From positions 1-64,000 of the forward strand of contig CAYPFY010000008.1 in the NCBI GenBank assembly GCA_964410105.1: a stretch of DNA of 64,000 nucleotides, read 5' to 3'. Positions 1 through 9,380 of the stretch are shown here, piece by piece. Source of the DNA: CAYPFY01 sp964410105. Lineage in GTDB: Bacteria > Bacteroidota > Ignavibacteria > UBA10030 > SZUA-254. Under the pieces are notes generated by a model, which saw only the letters and a list, made by a program, of their open reading frames with translations, searched no databases and was not told where the DNA came from. Position 1 is the stretch's first letter; each line of letters starts with the position of its first letter. The position numbers and the translations under genes are program-made.

Positions 1-133
1 TACGAAGGGATCAACTGATCCACCAAAAACAGCAACCGTCAACTGATACGCTTCTGTGGAAGTCACAGAAGAGAACAGACCTGAGGGGGAAGCAACCTTC
101 CCAACACTTTCCCACAGGGAGAGGGGACTGCCT
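1..133. other. left edge, no gene seen
   Basis: This stretch lies downstream of the minus-strand gene ending at 134. I see no convincing coding frame, RNA or strong hairpin. A short plus-strand frame over 56-244 has no recognisable content and overlaps the real gene in antisense. Confidence 0.5.
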
Positions 134-1069
134 CTAAAAATCGTACCGGATATTAGCCTCCGTCACGGGGATAAGACCAATTGCGGTTGGCTGCATATAC
201 ATATTGAGACTTGCATGGAGGGAACTATTCAAACGGGTGGCTGACCAAAACGCATCGGCCGCGCTAAGGATATGGTTGGCGACAATAACCCCGATAAAAG
301 TATTCGCCACGTCGTAGTAATCATTAGCCTTGGCTCGCATCGCCGCATATTCATAGAATCTTTTAGACGTGCTCTGAATCGGCACCACAGACTCCCGGGG
401 GTCGTTCGGGTCTGAGTCATCCCATCCTCTGCTGAACTGCGAGTATTTTCCAATCAGTTCGTAATACTGTTGTTCATTCCAGTATGGCATCTGATGCGTG
501 TAGCCATTCAGAGCCCCGTTCGCAATATCGGTCTCCATCCGATTCAGATCCGGCCAGTTGATGCATGAAAATGGGGGACCGCACTGCGAGGGGTCAGGGC
601 GGGGACCGGAACCGTAAATCATTTGGGAATACTGAGTATTGCTGTATGGTAGGCCCGCCGGATCCAGGGATGAAAGATTGTCGAGAGTCCAGTTCACATA
701 TCTCACCGCGCTGTAATGCTGATTGGCATAATCGTGGTACTGAGCCTCCAGATTATCCCCCTTCCTGTTGTAGGAGACCCTGAAAATCCACGATGTGGCC
801 TCGGCTGCCAAAAAGATAGCCCCCTTCAGATAACTTTGACTATACGCTTCACCCGCTCCCGGCACAAGAAGAGACATGGCGCCGGCGAGCCAGGGAGATT
901 TTTCGCCGCGCGACTCCTCGACGAGACTCGGGATCGACGGCTTGTCCGTATCGGGCAGACTCATCGCAGCGGGGCCAAAGAGATCCAATTTAAGATCGCC
1001 TGTCATCCGAGGCTTTTCGCCAGAATAAACCACAGTCGATAATAGCAGAGCAGCGACGAGAACTTTCAT
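134..1069 (-). CDS. DUF5683-like secreted/envelope protein of unknown function
   Basis: A 311-residue protein with an N-terminal signal peptide (hydrophobic residues 3-15, then S-G-E). Around residues 58-95 there is a segment with small residues and the pattern L-V-P-G-A-G-E-A-Y, then a hydrophobic stretch K-G-A-I-F-L-A-A-E-A. This resembles the DUF5683 family of Bacteroidota envelope proteins, in which a short glycine-rich turn precedes membrane helices. The middle and C-terminal parts are rich in Tyr, Asn and Trp. It is the last gene of the porU-porV operon, 15 bases behind its neighbour. No catalytic motif is visible. The family match is from memory of the pattern and is tentative. Confidence 0.7.
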   Translation of the reverse strand: MKVLVAALLLSTVVYSGEKPRMTGDLKLDLFGPAAMSLPDTDKPSIPSLVEESRGEKSPWLAGAMSLLVPGAGEAYSQSYLKGAIFLAAEATSWIFRVSYNRKGDNLEAQYHDYANQHYSAVRYVNWTLDNLSSLDPAGLPYSNTQYSQMIYGSGPRPDPSQCGPPFSCINWPDLNRMETDIANGALNGYTHQMPYWNEQQYYELIGKYSQFSRGWDDSDPNDPRESVVPIQSTSKRFYEYAAMRAKANDYYDVANTFIGVIVANHILSAADAFWSATRLNSSLHASLNMYMQPTAIGLIPVTEANIRYDF

Positions 1070-1084
1070 AAAAACCTTTCCGAT

Positions 1085-4000
1085 TTAGTCAAGATCGAAC
1101 CCGAAAAGCACCCCGAAGTGGAAATTCCACTCCTTGCCGTACGTGAAAGTCTTTAGCGTGGCATCACCTGCCTCCACGCGGTACAACTGAAGATCGAACT
1201 GATCCAGCCCGTACGTTGCGTTGAAGAAAATTCTTGTGGGAAAAGCGTAGTAGGAGAACGCCTCAAGCCGCAGTTCCGCGCCGACATCGCGCTTAAACTT
1301 CTGAGGACCGGGCCCACCCCCGGTCCATGCGCTCCCCACATCGCCATAGAACGCCCCATAAAGCTTGTCGAAATAGAGCTGCAAAATTCTCAAATCGATA
1401 TGTTCCAGAAGGGGAAATCTGTATGTAAGATTGGCATAGGCAAACTCATTCCCGCCGAGTGAATAAAAGGGATAGCCCTTCATCCCGGCGAGCCCGCCGA
1501 TGTAGAAATCAAAAAACTGATCCACGGGGGGCCCGAGAATTGATCCTCCCCTGACGAAAGCCGTAAGAGTATGTTTCCAGCCGGGCAGTCTTTGAGATTC
1601 CTTCCACCCGAGATCTAACCGGTGAAAATTAATCTGCTGGTATTTTGGCACAAGAAGCCCGTTCGACACCTCATAGTCGCTCGTAGGATTAAACTTGTTT
1701 GCCTCGTAATCGTAGCGGAACTTAATCCGTCTGCCTACCGGGTTAATCTCTGCCGTACGCGACGGAGCGAAGGATGCAAGATCAAACGTTGCCGACAAAT
1801 CATTTCCGATCAGATAAAGCTCGCTGAACGCGGCGGCCCGTTCACCAGTCGCAGGGACATTGAAGGCACCGATCGATGCGTTATAACGGCTATGGGCATA
1901 CCGGACCTCAAGATCGAGCGCCTCGCTGATAATCTTTTGTTTAAGTGCAACGTCAAATTCCAGGAGGTTATAAGTCACCTCATCCCCGATCGTATCGAGA
2001 GGCAGGGGGATAGCGATATCGGTTTTCCGAGTGATATTAAAAACCTCAAAGGATGCGGCCGGCTCCAGCCCCAGATCAAAGAGCCCCGGAATTTTACCAC
2101 GATAGTCGAACGTCAGGAACAGATCCCTCTCCCCCAGCTTATTGAACGCCGCCCCGGCGAAAAACCCGTACCTGTCGAGCATATCATAAGAAAAAGCATA
2201 TAACCCCAGTTTCACTATGTCGATACCTTTATTTCTGGGGTTGTAATTATCGAACCGCAGGAGCGGAACAAACGTCAGATCGGTGGCAATATTCCTGTAG
2301 GTCGTATCGGTTCCGACGGAAGGCTTGGAGTCGTCATAGTTTTTCAAAGACTTCCAGTCAAACCTCTCAGCCGGGGCGGTGGATGCCAGTGGTGGAGACG
2401 GATCCAGCGCCTGGCTGCGCGCATATGCGACACTCACATCGAGAGGTTTTACCGTATCCAGGAGAGAAGCTTTATACCCGGTCGAGGTATAGGATGCGAA
2501 AGTGAGCTTCCCGGATGAGCTCACCGACGGCATGAAGGCCCCGCCGAGAACATTGGTCAGCTGTTCCGTCTTTTTCGACGAAAGATCGTACGAGTAGATA
2601 TTGAAAATCCCGGACTTATCGCACGAAAAAATCACATGCGAGCCGTCGGGGGTATAAACGGCATTACGCTCGTCATCGGGAGTATTCAGTATAAACGACA
2701 CTATCCCGCCCTGCAGCGGAACTGTGGCAATATCACGTCCGTCCTTTATCGAATAATCAAATATAATAGTACCCCCATCCGGCGAAAACTTTGGATTATA
2801 GACCTGCTCCCCGTTCGCAAAGTCAGTCAGCCGTCGACTATTGGAACCGTCGGTGTTCATCGTAAAGAGATTCAGAGTGCCGTCGCTCCCGGCGACATAC
2901 ACGATGGTCTTCCCGTCTGGCGAGACTGCCGGGGAATTCCCCCTTGCGCCGTGCGTGAGGCGTGTTTCATTTTCAGACGAAATATCATACGCGTACAGGT
3001 CATAGAGATCCGACCAGTGATCATTCTTGCGCGAAAGTTTTCCGTAATAAAGCTTCGATCCGTCGGGGGAGAAGCAAAAGTTCGAGTGAACTCCCGATTT
3101 CAGCAGTTTTTCACTCTTTGAAGCAATATCGTACAGATATATAGAGGAGAGCGAGAAATAGTCTGCAGTCTTATTGCTCACATAAGCGATCGATTTGCCA
3201 TCGGGTGAGAAAGTCGGATAAAAATTCCCGAATCCGGTGCTGCCGAAGATTTTCCCCTCAACACGATTCGCTGAAATCCCTTGAGTTCGTGCCGCATAAT
3301 CCTTTCGAAGAAAATCCCGCCACTCATTATAGAGATCCCCGCCGTTAATCCCGACGGCATCGCCGATCGCCTTATCGATCGTCACCGCCGTCAGAGAGGA
3401 CAGATTTTTCGAGATTTCCAGCAGTTTATCGTCGCCATATTTCTGACCGATATACCGGACGAACGCGAACCCGGCATTATACGAAGATTCATTGCCCAGA
3501 GATGTCTTGCCGAAGACAGACATCTCGTTCCAGGAGAGCATATCATTATCGAGGGCATACATCCGCAGAATCATATCCCGGTGGGCATCCCAGGCATCAT
3601 ACTCAAGCTCTTTCCTGTTATACTGAGCCACCCCTTCGGCGAACCAGCTCGGGACCACAAACCCTGAAAAGGGATAGGAGACGATACCATTCGGATAACC
3701 GTAGAGCACATCGGTGCGCCGTTCCGATTCATACTGCAGCCACTGAAGATAGAAGGCAGGGATTTTTCTTCCGAATTTCAGCGAGGTCTGTATCTGCACG
3801 ACGTGAGTGAACTCATGCGTCACCACGTTCCGGAGCCAGTTATGCGTGCCCCTGAGATCAAAATCGAGGGCCGAGGCCCAGATTTCTATCTTGTTATCGA
3901 AGAAATATGCCGCCCCGTTCGAGTAGTCATCGTAATCCTTGATGACAAAATTCACCTTGCCGTCGGGCTTATGATTATAAAGAGCCGTGACCGGCTCATA

Positions 4001-4171
4001 GATATCTTCGGCCACCTTGGCGACCACTCGGGCTGTCCGTTCGGTCCCGTCATGGTAGTGCACGTAAAAATGAGGCGTTTCAATAGAACGCCAGTTCAGC
4101 TCAGGGTGATAAAAGTCGTCCTGGGCGAACGAGGTGGCAGCAAGGATAAAGACGAGTAGGAAGAATTTCAC
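1085..4171 (-). CDS. Peptidase MA-like / TolB-type propeller / beta-barrel fusion protein
   Basis: I place the start at a GTG at 4171, seven bases after the stop of the preceding gene, because the protein then begins with a clean signal peptide (V-K-F-F-L-L-V-F-I-L-A-A-T-S-F-A-Q). The frame extends further upstream, but that part would overlap the lipoprotein gene. The N-terminal third carries a gluzincin site, H-E-F-T-H at residues 119-123, followed by W-F-A-E-G-V-A, as in peptidase MA-like proteins. The middle has repeated F-S-P-D-G motifs, typical of PD40/TolB beta-propeller blades. The last ~350 residues look like a BamA/surface-antigen-type outer membrane barrel ending in an aromatic-rich strand and F-D-L-D. 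Likely an outer-membrane-anchored metallopeptidase exposing a propeller; the substrate is unknown. Confidence 0.85.
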   Translation of the reverse strand: MKFFLLVFILAATSFAQDDFYHPELNWRSIETPHFYVHYHDGTERTARVVAKVAEDIYEPVTALYNHKPDGKVNFVIKDYDDYSNGAAYFFDNKIEIWASALDFDLRGTHNWLRNVVTHEFTHVVQIQTSLKFGRKIPAFYLQWLQYESERRTDVLYGYPNGIVSYPFSGFVVPSWFAEGVAQYNRKELEYDAWDAHRDMILRMYALDNDMLSWNEMSVFGKTSLGNESSYNAGFAFVRYIGQKYGDDKLLEISKNLSSLTAVTIDKAIGDAVGINGGDLYNEWRDFLRKDYAARTQGISANRVEGKIFGSTGFGNFYPTFSPDGKSIAYVSNKTADYFSLSSIYLYDIASKSEKLLKSGVHSNFCFSPDGSKLYYGKLSRKNDHWSDLYDLYAYDISSENETRLTHGARGNSPAVSPDGKTIVYVAGSDGTLNLFTMNTDGSNSRRLTDFANGEQVYNPKFSPDGGTIIFDYSIKDGRDIATVPLQGGIVSFILNTPDDERNAVYTPDGSHVIFSCDKSGIFNIYSYDLSSKKTEQLTNVLGGAFMPSVSSSGKLTFASYTSTGYKASLLDTVKPLDVSVAYARSQALDPSPPLASTAPAERFDWKSLKNYDDSKPSVGTDTTYRNIATDLTFVPLLRFDNYNPRNKGIDIVKLGLYAFSYDMLDRYGFFAGAAFNKLGERDLFLTFDYRGKIPGLFDLGLEPAASFEVFNITRKTDIAIPLPLDTIGDEVTYNLLEFDVALKQKIISEALDLEVRYAHSRYNASIGAFNVPATGERAAAFSELYLIGNDLSATFDLASFAPSRTAEINPVGRRIKFRYDYEANKFNPTSDYEVSNGLLVPKYQQINFHRLDLGWKESQRLPGWKHTLTAFVRGGSILGPPVDQFFDFYIGGLAGMKGYPFYSLGGNEFAYANLTYRFPLLEHIDLRILQLYFDKLYGAFYGDVGSAWTGGGPGPQKFKRDVGAELRLEAFSYYAFPTRIFFNATYGLDQFDLQLYRVEAGDATLKTFTYGKEWNFHFGVLFGFDLD

Positions 4172-4178
4172 TCGAAAA

Positions 4179-4832
4179 CTAGGGGCTAAAAGAAGCAAAG
4201 GTGACCCTGTCCCGGCTGAGGGGCACAATGAAAACATCGGTCCTTTCCGTTCCTTTTTCGAAATCCACTTCCACCGAAGGAAGAAGATGAAGAGTTGCAA
4301 GATAGACGCCTGACGGATCATAGCGATCAATAATGGCATCCACCGGCAGATTTTCACTGTGGATAATAAACTCCCCGAGATTATTGGTCGTTGCTGTAAT
4401 CTGTCCGTTCAGGAGGAAAGGCGAGAATTTATAGACGGAATCTCCGATCTGGTACCCGATAAGGTACCTGCCGCTCGGTTGAAGGACGCCATGTTCATCA
4501 TACCCGTTCCAGAAGTACCGGGGGATCGGCCCGGGGGAGCGCCGGCCGAGAAAGAGAGTTTTCACAAAAAAGAGCTTTGACGTATAAACCGACACATCGA
4601 CCGGCTTTGTAGAATCGGTCACCACAACCTGCACGGTGTCGGTTTGACCCGTTCCCGCATCCTCGTAGTCAAGATAGAGCCGGACGCTGGCACCCTCGAT
4701 CGGGACGCCGGACGCCAGACTAAAAACCCCGTTCAGCTGGAATCCGGAAATGATGGGGGGAGTCGTCGGCGGCTGGATATCCCTGCATGAAAGCGTCACA
4801 AGGCTCAGTATCCCGAGAGTGCAAAGCCGCAC
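4179..4832 (-). CDS. Lipoprotein with FlgD-like Ig fold, unknown function
   Basis: A 217-residue protein with a lipobox (L-V-T-L-S-C, Cys at about residue 16), so it is predicted to be lipidated and envelope-anchored. The central part reads W-N-G-Y-D-E-H-G-V-L-Q-P-S-G-R-Y, the signature of FlgD-like Ig domains that also form T9SS-associated C-terminal modules, but here it lies mid-protein. It sits 10 bases after the M6-like gene and 7 bases before the propeller-barrel gene, so all three are probably co-translated. It may be an accessory subunit for one of those neighbours; that is inference from spacing only. Confidence 0.75.
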   Translation of the reverse strand: MRLCTLGILSLVTLSCRDIQPPTTPPIISGFQLNGVFSLASGVPIEGASVRLYLDYEDAGTGQTDTVQVVVTDSTKPVDVSVYTSKLFFVKTLFLGRRSPGPIPRYFWNGYDEHGVLQPSGRYLIGYQIGDSVYKFSPFLLNGQITATTNNLGEFIIHSENLPVDAIIDRYDPSGVYLATLHLLPSVEVDFEKGTERTDVFIVPLSRDRVTFASFSP

Positions 4833-4842
4833 ACGATCACCT

Positions 4843-7800
4843 CTACTTAATCACCGCTATCTTGATAACGGCGTGGCCGCTCCCATTTGTTCCATCGGCA
4901 CCGATGCGGGCAAAGTAGACACCGCTCTGGATCCCCGAGACATCCCACACAACCTCATTATCGAGACCCCCCTGGCCCGGGCCGTCGAATTCCGTCACAA
5001 GATCTCCCGCCATATCGAATATTTTCACATGTACTTTGGCATCGTCGCGCACAAAATACCGGATATGAGTCTTGAACAAATCCTCCTTGCGGACGGGATT
5101 AGGCCAGTTATAGGCGCGGGATTCAGGGAAAAATTCCGACAAGGTCGTTGGGGATGTTGCGCCCTCATCGAGCCCGGTATTGAGAGCGTCGTGCATCAAC
5201 TGGGGCCATGGGAGTCGGGTTGACCGGAACTTATCGGGCAGAATAGAACTCGCCAGATACAATGATGTTCGCCAGGCATACACAAACCCGTCATCGGACG
5301 CCACGGCGAGACCCGTAGAGACCGAGCAATTATTGCAGCCGGCCGTCGTAAACGTAAACACGGCGGGGGTAGAGGAGGAATTCGGACCTGCCTGGAGAGG
5401 GAATCCTGATGCCATTCTCCCCGTATGGTCATAGGCAACCACGAGTCCGTCGCTCGTCACCCCGATGATATCGACCGTCCCGTTCCCATCCACATCGGCC
5501 ACGATCGGTGACGTCGTCAGATTCTTCTGGACATCGAGCGGAAAATTATCAATGAGTGCGCCTGCAGCATTTATTGCAAAAATCTTCTGTGAGCTGAACA
5601 CAACCACATCCCGTTGGCCGTCGCCGTCGACATCGGCAATAGCGGGTGAGCCTTCAATATCTCCCCCGCTTGAAACCGGAAAATTCTGCGCAACAGACAG
5701 ATTGGAATCGAGCAGATAGACAAAACCATCCTGTGAATTTACTGCAATTCTCTTTCCGACTGAAGATGAAATCAGCCCGACGGCGGCCGGAGAATTCATC
5801 GCCCTCCCCAGCGGCATAGTCTTGAAAGCACCCATGGTTGGTGACACAAGGCCAATCGTCCCGTTACCGGACACTGCTACAAAAACATTCGGTTGAGCGA
5901 ACAGCGATACTCCGACAATATCAGAAAAATCGGTGGCACTCAGCCGTATGCTGTCGATTGAGCTCCCGTCATTCCGGACGAAATAGATCACCCCGCTGGC
6001 TCCGCCGAATGCGGTCACCGAGTCAGCGGCAGCGGGCGAGGTTGTGATCGTACCCACAGGAAAGGAAATGAGGGGGTCGAGCAATTTATCATTATTGAAG
6101 TCGGCAAAACTCCACGCAAGAGCACTGAACCCTCTAGTGCCCGGACCACCGATTGCCAGAGAAGGCGTACTGCCCGAAATCCCAGTGATCGGTTTCCCAT
6201 AAAACTTCGGATTACCCGGTCCGAAGGAATAAGCTATAACGAGAAGTCCTGAAGAATCCCCCGAAGGGAGAATAAGACCTCCATCAGGGTTCCAACCAAA
6301 AACCCGCGATGGTCCAAAAGTTCTTGAGGGAGTTCCCACAAGGGGAGTCTTCAGTGGGCCATACACATCAGTCGCAACAAACAGGCCCTGGCTGACGCCG
6401 GGAGCAGTGCCGACGCAGATCGAATTCTTCCCAAACTGCTGCTGCACGTTTTTTGGAAATCCGGAAAGAGGATACAGCTGCGCGTCACCTACCTGTATCC
6501 TTGCCGTCATTGACGGCCCTTTGGCGGAAAAATCCTTCACCGTGATATGGCTGTTCGCCTGCAGATTGCTCCGGCTGCTCGGAAACGAGGTCGGGGAAAA
6601 AACATTCGATTTCACGCGGAGCGGGGCCTGATTCCCGGCGTACCAGTAATCGAGGGCGGTCCCGTTTTCACTCCCCGATCCCGGCTCGAGGAACCCATAC
6701 GTCTGGCCGATATCCTGAGAACCATCGGCTTCCATCAGATTGACCCCCTTATAGTCGGGGTTAGCGTTCACCGCATCGGTCGAGATATTGGCATCGATAA
6801 CATTCTCATCGATATGCCAGATAAGAATACCCCCCGTATACAATTCATAGGTTCGTGAATCCACCCCGCCCGGCAGGCTCCAGTCGAACTCATCCACGTC
6901 GGTTACAACTCCGTAGAGAGAATCCTGGAAAAATGCATTAAACCCGGACGTATCACGCGGAAACGTTCTTGTGACAATAAAACCATTCCGCGCAAGCTTG
7001 ATTATTGACCCGTCATTATGCGCATCGCGATTCCTGTTCTCGAGCAAAAAGTATTCTTTGGCGCTGATCAACACTTTGTAGACGATGTCGGATATGCCGG
7101 TGGCGGGGAAACTGTAGACAGCATCATTCGCGCTCACCACGACCGGATCTGTCCAGCCGAGAGCGTACCTCTCCCATGCCGACGGCGAGGGAGGAAAGAT
7201 CCCGTTCCAGCTGAAAATTGACTGGCCGTCCATCAGGCCGAATCGTCCGATCCCTGAGGCGCCCGTCTTCGTATCGAAAAGATCAGGGAGCCCGTAAAAA
7301 CTCCCGAAACTCGCAGCGAGGAGGCCATTGATCCCCAGTTGCAGGAGCGAGGGCCCGCCGACGGAAGAAAGCTGATGATTCTCCGTTTCGGGGATGATCA
7401 TCGTATTCGTGATCTTAAATGCGCCGTTCTGCACCGGAATACCGTCATAGGAATCCTCGAACATTTTCCGCAAGGATTGCAGATTCACAAAAATCGAAGG
7501 AATATCGAACGGATAAGGATCAAATCCATAGAGACTCACAAAATCGATGTCCCTCCCGGCGCCCGCGTGGAAAAGAATAAACGCATCATAGGAACTGAAT
7601 GACAGCCCCGGGTTTGCGGAATCCACAATATGCCAAGCCTCCTTCATCATCGTCCCGAGCTCGGTATTCGTCGTACTCCCGTGACCGGGGCTATAGAACT
7701 GCATCTTCTGAGAAAGGCGGTAGGGAGTATTCAGCAGCGTCGGGACAATAATTCTCCGGCCGCCCGACACTTTTCTAAAATAATTCTGGACGAAAGTGAG

Positions 7801-8082
7801 ATGATTCAGAAAATACCCGTAATCGCGCGGAGGCGGGTCGACGATCCTCGTGGCGGCGGAAAGATCAAAACTCCCCGTGCCTGAGGATCTTTCATCTGCA
7901 TCCTCCTGAAATTGAATCATCGCCGCGAGCACGCGCGTTGTTTCTGGCGCGGCCGAGTACGGATGTGCCGGCCGTGGGGGAGTGACTGAAAGAGAGTGAC
8001 TGAACGAGATTTTCTGCGAGAAAGCCGGTGCGCAGCAGAAAGAAGTCAGCAGCGCGAGAAAACAGATTTTGGAAAATTTCAC
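4843..8082 (-). CDS. M6-like secreted protein, zinc motif lost, T9SS cargo
   Basis: A 1079-residue protein with a signal peptide (cleavage near A-F-S-Q, residue 23), an M6 (immune inhibitor A-like) metallopeptidase-type domain over about residues 45-330, FG-GAP/VCBS-like repeats with D-V-D-G-D-G-type loops in the middle, and a T9SS-type C-terminal sorting domain starting N-W-P-N-P. The fold context of the zinc site is kept (G-L-P-D-L-F-D at 264-270, then G-R-F-G-L-M-D), but the expected H-E-F-G-H is A-S-F-G-S at 257-261. Both histidines and the glutamate are gone, so peptidase activity is unlikely. Third gene of the porU operon, 66 bases after porV, separated from it by a strong hairpin. It may act as a binding or structural surface protein. 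Confidence 0.88.
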   Translation of the reverse strand: MKFSKICFLALLTSFCCAPAFSQKISFSHSLSVTPPRPAHPYSAAPETTRVLAAMIQFQEDADERSSGTGSFDLSAATRIVDPPPRDYGYFLNHLTFVQNYFRKVSGGRRIIVPTLLNTPYRLSQKMQFYSPGHGSTTNTELGTMMKEAWHIVDSANPGLSFSSYDAFILFHAGAGRDIDFVSLYGFDPYPFDIPSIFVNLQSLRKMFEDSYDGIPVQNGAFKITNTMIIPETENHQLSSVGGPSLLQLGINGLLAASFGSFYGLPDLFDTKTGASGIGRFGLMDGQSIFSWNGIFPPSPSAWERYALGWTDPVVVSANDAVYSFPATGISDIVYKVLISAKEYFLLENRNRDAHNDGSIIKLARNGFIVTRTFPRDTSGFNAFFQDSLYGVVTDVDEFDWSLPGGVDSRTYELYTGGILIWHIDENVIDANISTDAVNANPDYKGVNLMEADGSQDIGQTYGFLEPGSGSENGTALDYWYAGNQAPLRVKSNVFSPTSFPSSRSNLQANSHITVKDFSAKGPSMTARIQVGDAQLYPLSGFPKNVQQQFGKNSICVGTAPGVSQGLFVATDVYGPLKTPLVGTPSRTFGPSRVFGWNPDGGLILPSGDSSGLLVIAYSFGPGNPKFYGKPITGISGSTPSLAIGGPGTRGFSALAWSFADFNNDKLLDPLISFPVGTITTSPAAADSVTAFGGASGVIYFVRNDGSSIDSIRLSATDFSDIVGVSLFAQPNVFVAVSGNGTIGLVSPTMGAFKTMPLGRAMNSPAAVGLISSSVGKRIAVNSQDGFVYLLDSNLSVAQNFPVSSGGDIEGSPAIADVDGDGQRDVVVFSSQKIFAINAAGALIDNFPLDVQKNLTTSPIVADVDGNGTVDIIGVTSDGLVVAYDHTGRMASGFPLQAGPNSSSTPAVFTFTTAGCNNCSVSTGLAVASDDGFVYAWRTSLYLASSILPDKFRSTRLPWPQLMHDALNTGLDEGATSPTTLSEFFPESRAYNWPNPVRKEDLFKTHIRYFVRDDAKVHVKIFDMAGDLVTEFDGPGQGGLDNEVVWDVSGIQSGVYFARIGADGTNGSGHAVIKIAVIK

Positions 8083-8104
8083 AAGAAGTTGGTCAGAGTC
8101 AGCG

Positions 8105-8139
8105 CGCTGCGCCGGGAGGTGAGGGAACCCGGCGCAGCG
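8105..8139 (-). promoter_or_regulatory. GC-rich intercistronic hairpin between porV and M6-like gene
   Basis: A perfect 12-bp inverted repeat (CGCTGCGCCGGG and its complement) with an 11-base loop fills most of the 66-base gap. No T-run follows on the minus strand, so it is not a classical intrinsic terminator. It more likely stabilises the porU-porV mRNA 3' end or partly uncouples the downstream genes. Confidence 0.6.
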
Positions 8140-8148
8140 TGTGATTAG

Positions 8149-9294
8149 TTATTCCTCTTTAGCGCCGCCCCAGGCGATAGAGAGGCTAAAGCGGAGAGTT
8201 TCGCCGAGCGGGTGATTCTCCTCCACGGCGGACAGGTAGCTGAAATCGAACCCATAGACATCATACCGGATCCCGGCGCCGAACGTCAGGAATTTGCGGT
8301 TTCCGTAATCCGGGTGCTCGTAAAAATACCCGAACCGGATAGCGAACAATCGAGGCGCGCCGTACCAGTATTCAAGCCCGGTGGCGATTTGAACCTTCTT
8401 CAGGCCGCCGTCGCCCCATGCCGTAAACAGCGACTTCGGCAGGTTATCGGGGGGAGGCGGATCCTCGCCGGTCGGAGTACCCGAAGAATCGACCGGCGCT
8501 TTATGCCGGCGCACGAGCAATCTAGTGAAATCGACCACGAGCGTCACGTTATTATACTGCGTCTTCACGATATTGCCGGCCAGAGCCAGGCGAAGATTGG
8601 TCGGAAGCGGGTCAGCCTGGTCAGCGTCGATATAGGTCAATTTCGGACCCAGGTTTGAGAGATCCACACCGACAGTGAGCCTATCATCCAGGATCCCTTT
8701 CGCCTTCCAGAGCCCGGCGAAGTCGAAACTCACCGTTGAGGCGACGCCCTTACGGCCCTGGCGCTGCACGTCGAAATTTGCAAGGGAGCTGTGAATATAA
8801 CGAAGATTCACCCCCACGCCGAGATCCGTCGTCAGCTTCGTGGAATATCCGGCAGTCGCTGCCACCTCGTACGCTTTGAAAGTACTGATCACTGTTGGAC
8901 CAGTTTCATCTGTCTGGTTGAATTCACCGAGACTGAGGTAGATGATGCTGGCGGACACCGTACCTCCCCAGTCTTCCAGGTGATTTTTATACGAAAAATA
9001 CTCATAGAAAAGATCGGAGAGCTGGAACTGGGGCAGCCAGTTTGAGTGCGTGATACTGACCTCCTGGCCTGTCTGGAATGCGAGACCTGCGGGGTTCCAG
9101 AAAGCTGCGGAGCCGTCATCTGACAGAGCACCTCCGGCTTCCCCCATACCGTCAGCGCGGGCATTGGGGGCGATAAGGAGGAACGGCACGGCCGATTCTC
9201 CCTGAGCCACGGCTGTGCCGGGGGCGAGAAGCCCGACCAGGCCCACCATGACCACCACAAGGGAGAGTGTCCTCCCGATGGGACGTGGGTTCAT
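8149..9294 (-). CDS. porV: T9SS outer membrane protein PorV
   Basis: A 381-residue outer membrane beta-barrel of the PorV/LptO (FadL-like) family. In T9SS, PorV shuttles cargo from the SprA translocon to the PorU attachment complex. I chose the ATG at 9294 because a clear AGGAAG precedes it and the protein then starts with a good signal peptide (S-L-V-V-V-M-V-G-L-V-G, cleavage near A-V-A-Q). The family's N-terminal signature is present: L-L-I-A-P-N-A-R-A-D-G-M-G-E-A-G, then A-A-F-W-N-P-A-G-L-A. The C-terminus has alternating aromatic strands (F-S-Y-L, F-S-L-S-I-A-W). It lies 86 bases behind porU in the same orientation. Length matches the family. Confidence 0.92.
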   Translation of the reverse strand: MNPRPIGRTLSLVVVMVGLVGLLAPGTAVAQGESAVPFLLIAPNARADGMGEAGGALSDDGSAAFWNPAGLAFQTGQEVSITHSNWLPQFQLSDLFYEYFSYKNHLEDWGGTVSASIIYLSLGEFNQTDETGPTVISTFKAYEVAATAGYSTKLTTDLGVGVNLRYIHSSLANFDVQRQGRKGVASTVSFDFAGLWKAKGILDDRLTVGVDLSNLGPKLTYIDADQADPLPTNLRLALAGNIVKTQYNNVTLVVDFTRLLVRRHKAPVDSSGTPTGEDPPPPDNLPKSLFTAWGDGGLKKVQIATGLEYWYGAPRLFAIRFGYFYEHPDYGNRKFLTFGAGIRYDVYGFDFSYLSAVEENHPLGETLRFSLSIAWGGAKEE

Positions 9295-9380
9295 AAAAAA
9301 CTTCCTTTTGTGATTAAAATGAAGGTATATTTCGATTCCGGAGGAGATATAATTTACCCCTTTTAGTTTTGAGAAGCAAC

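Noticed and set aside
1622..2203. 193-codon plus-strand frame inside the barrel domain
   Set aside because: Opposite strand of a confidently coding region; no motif, no ribosome-binding site.
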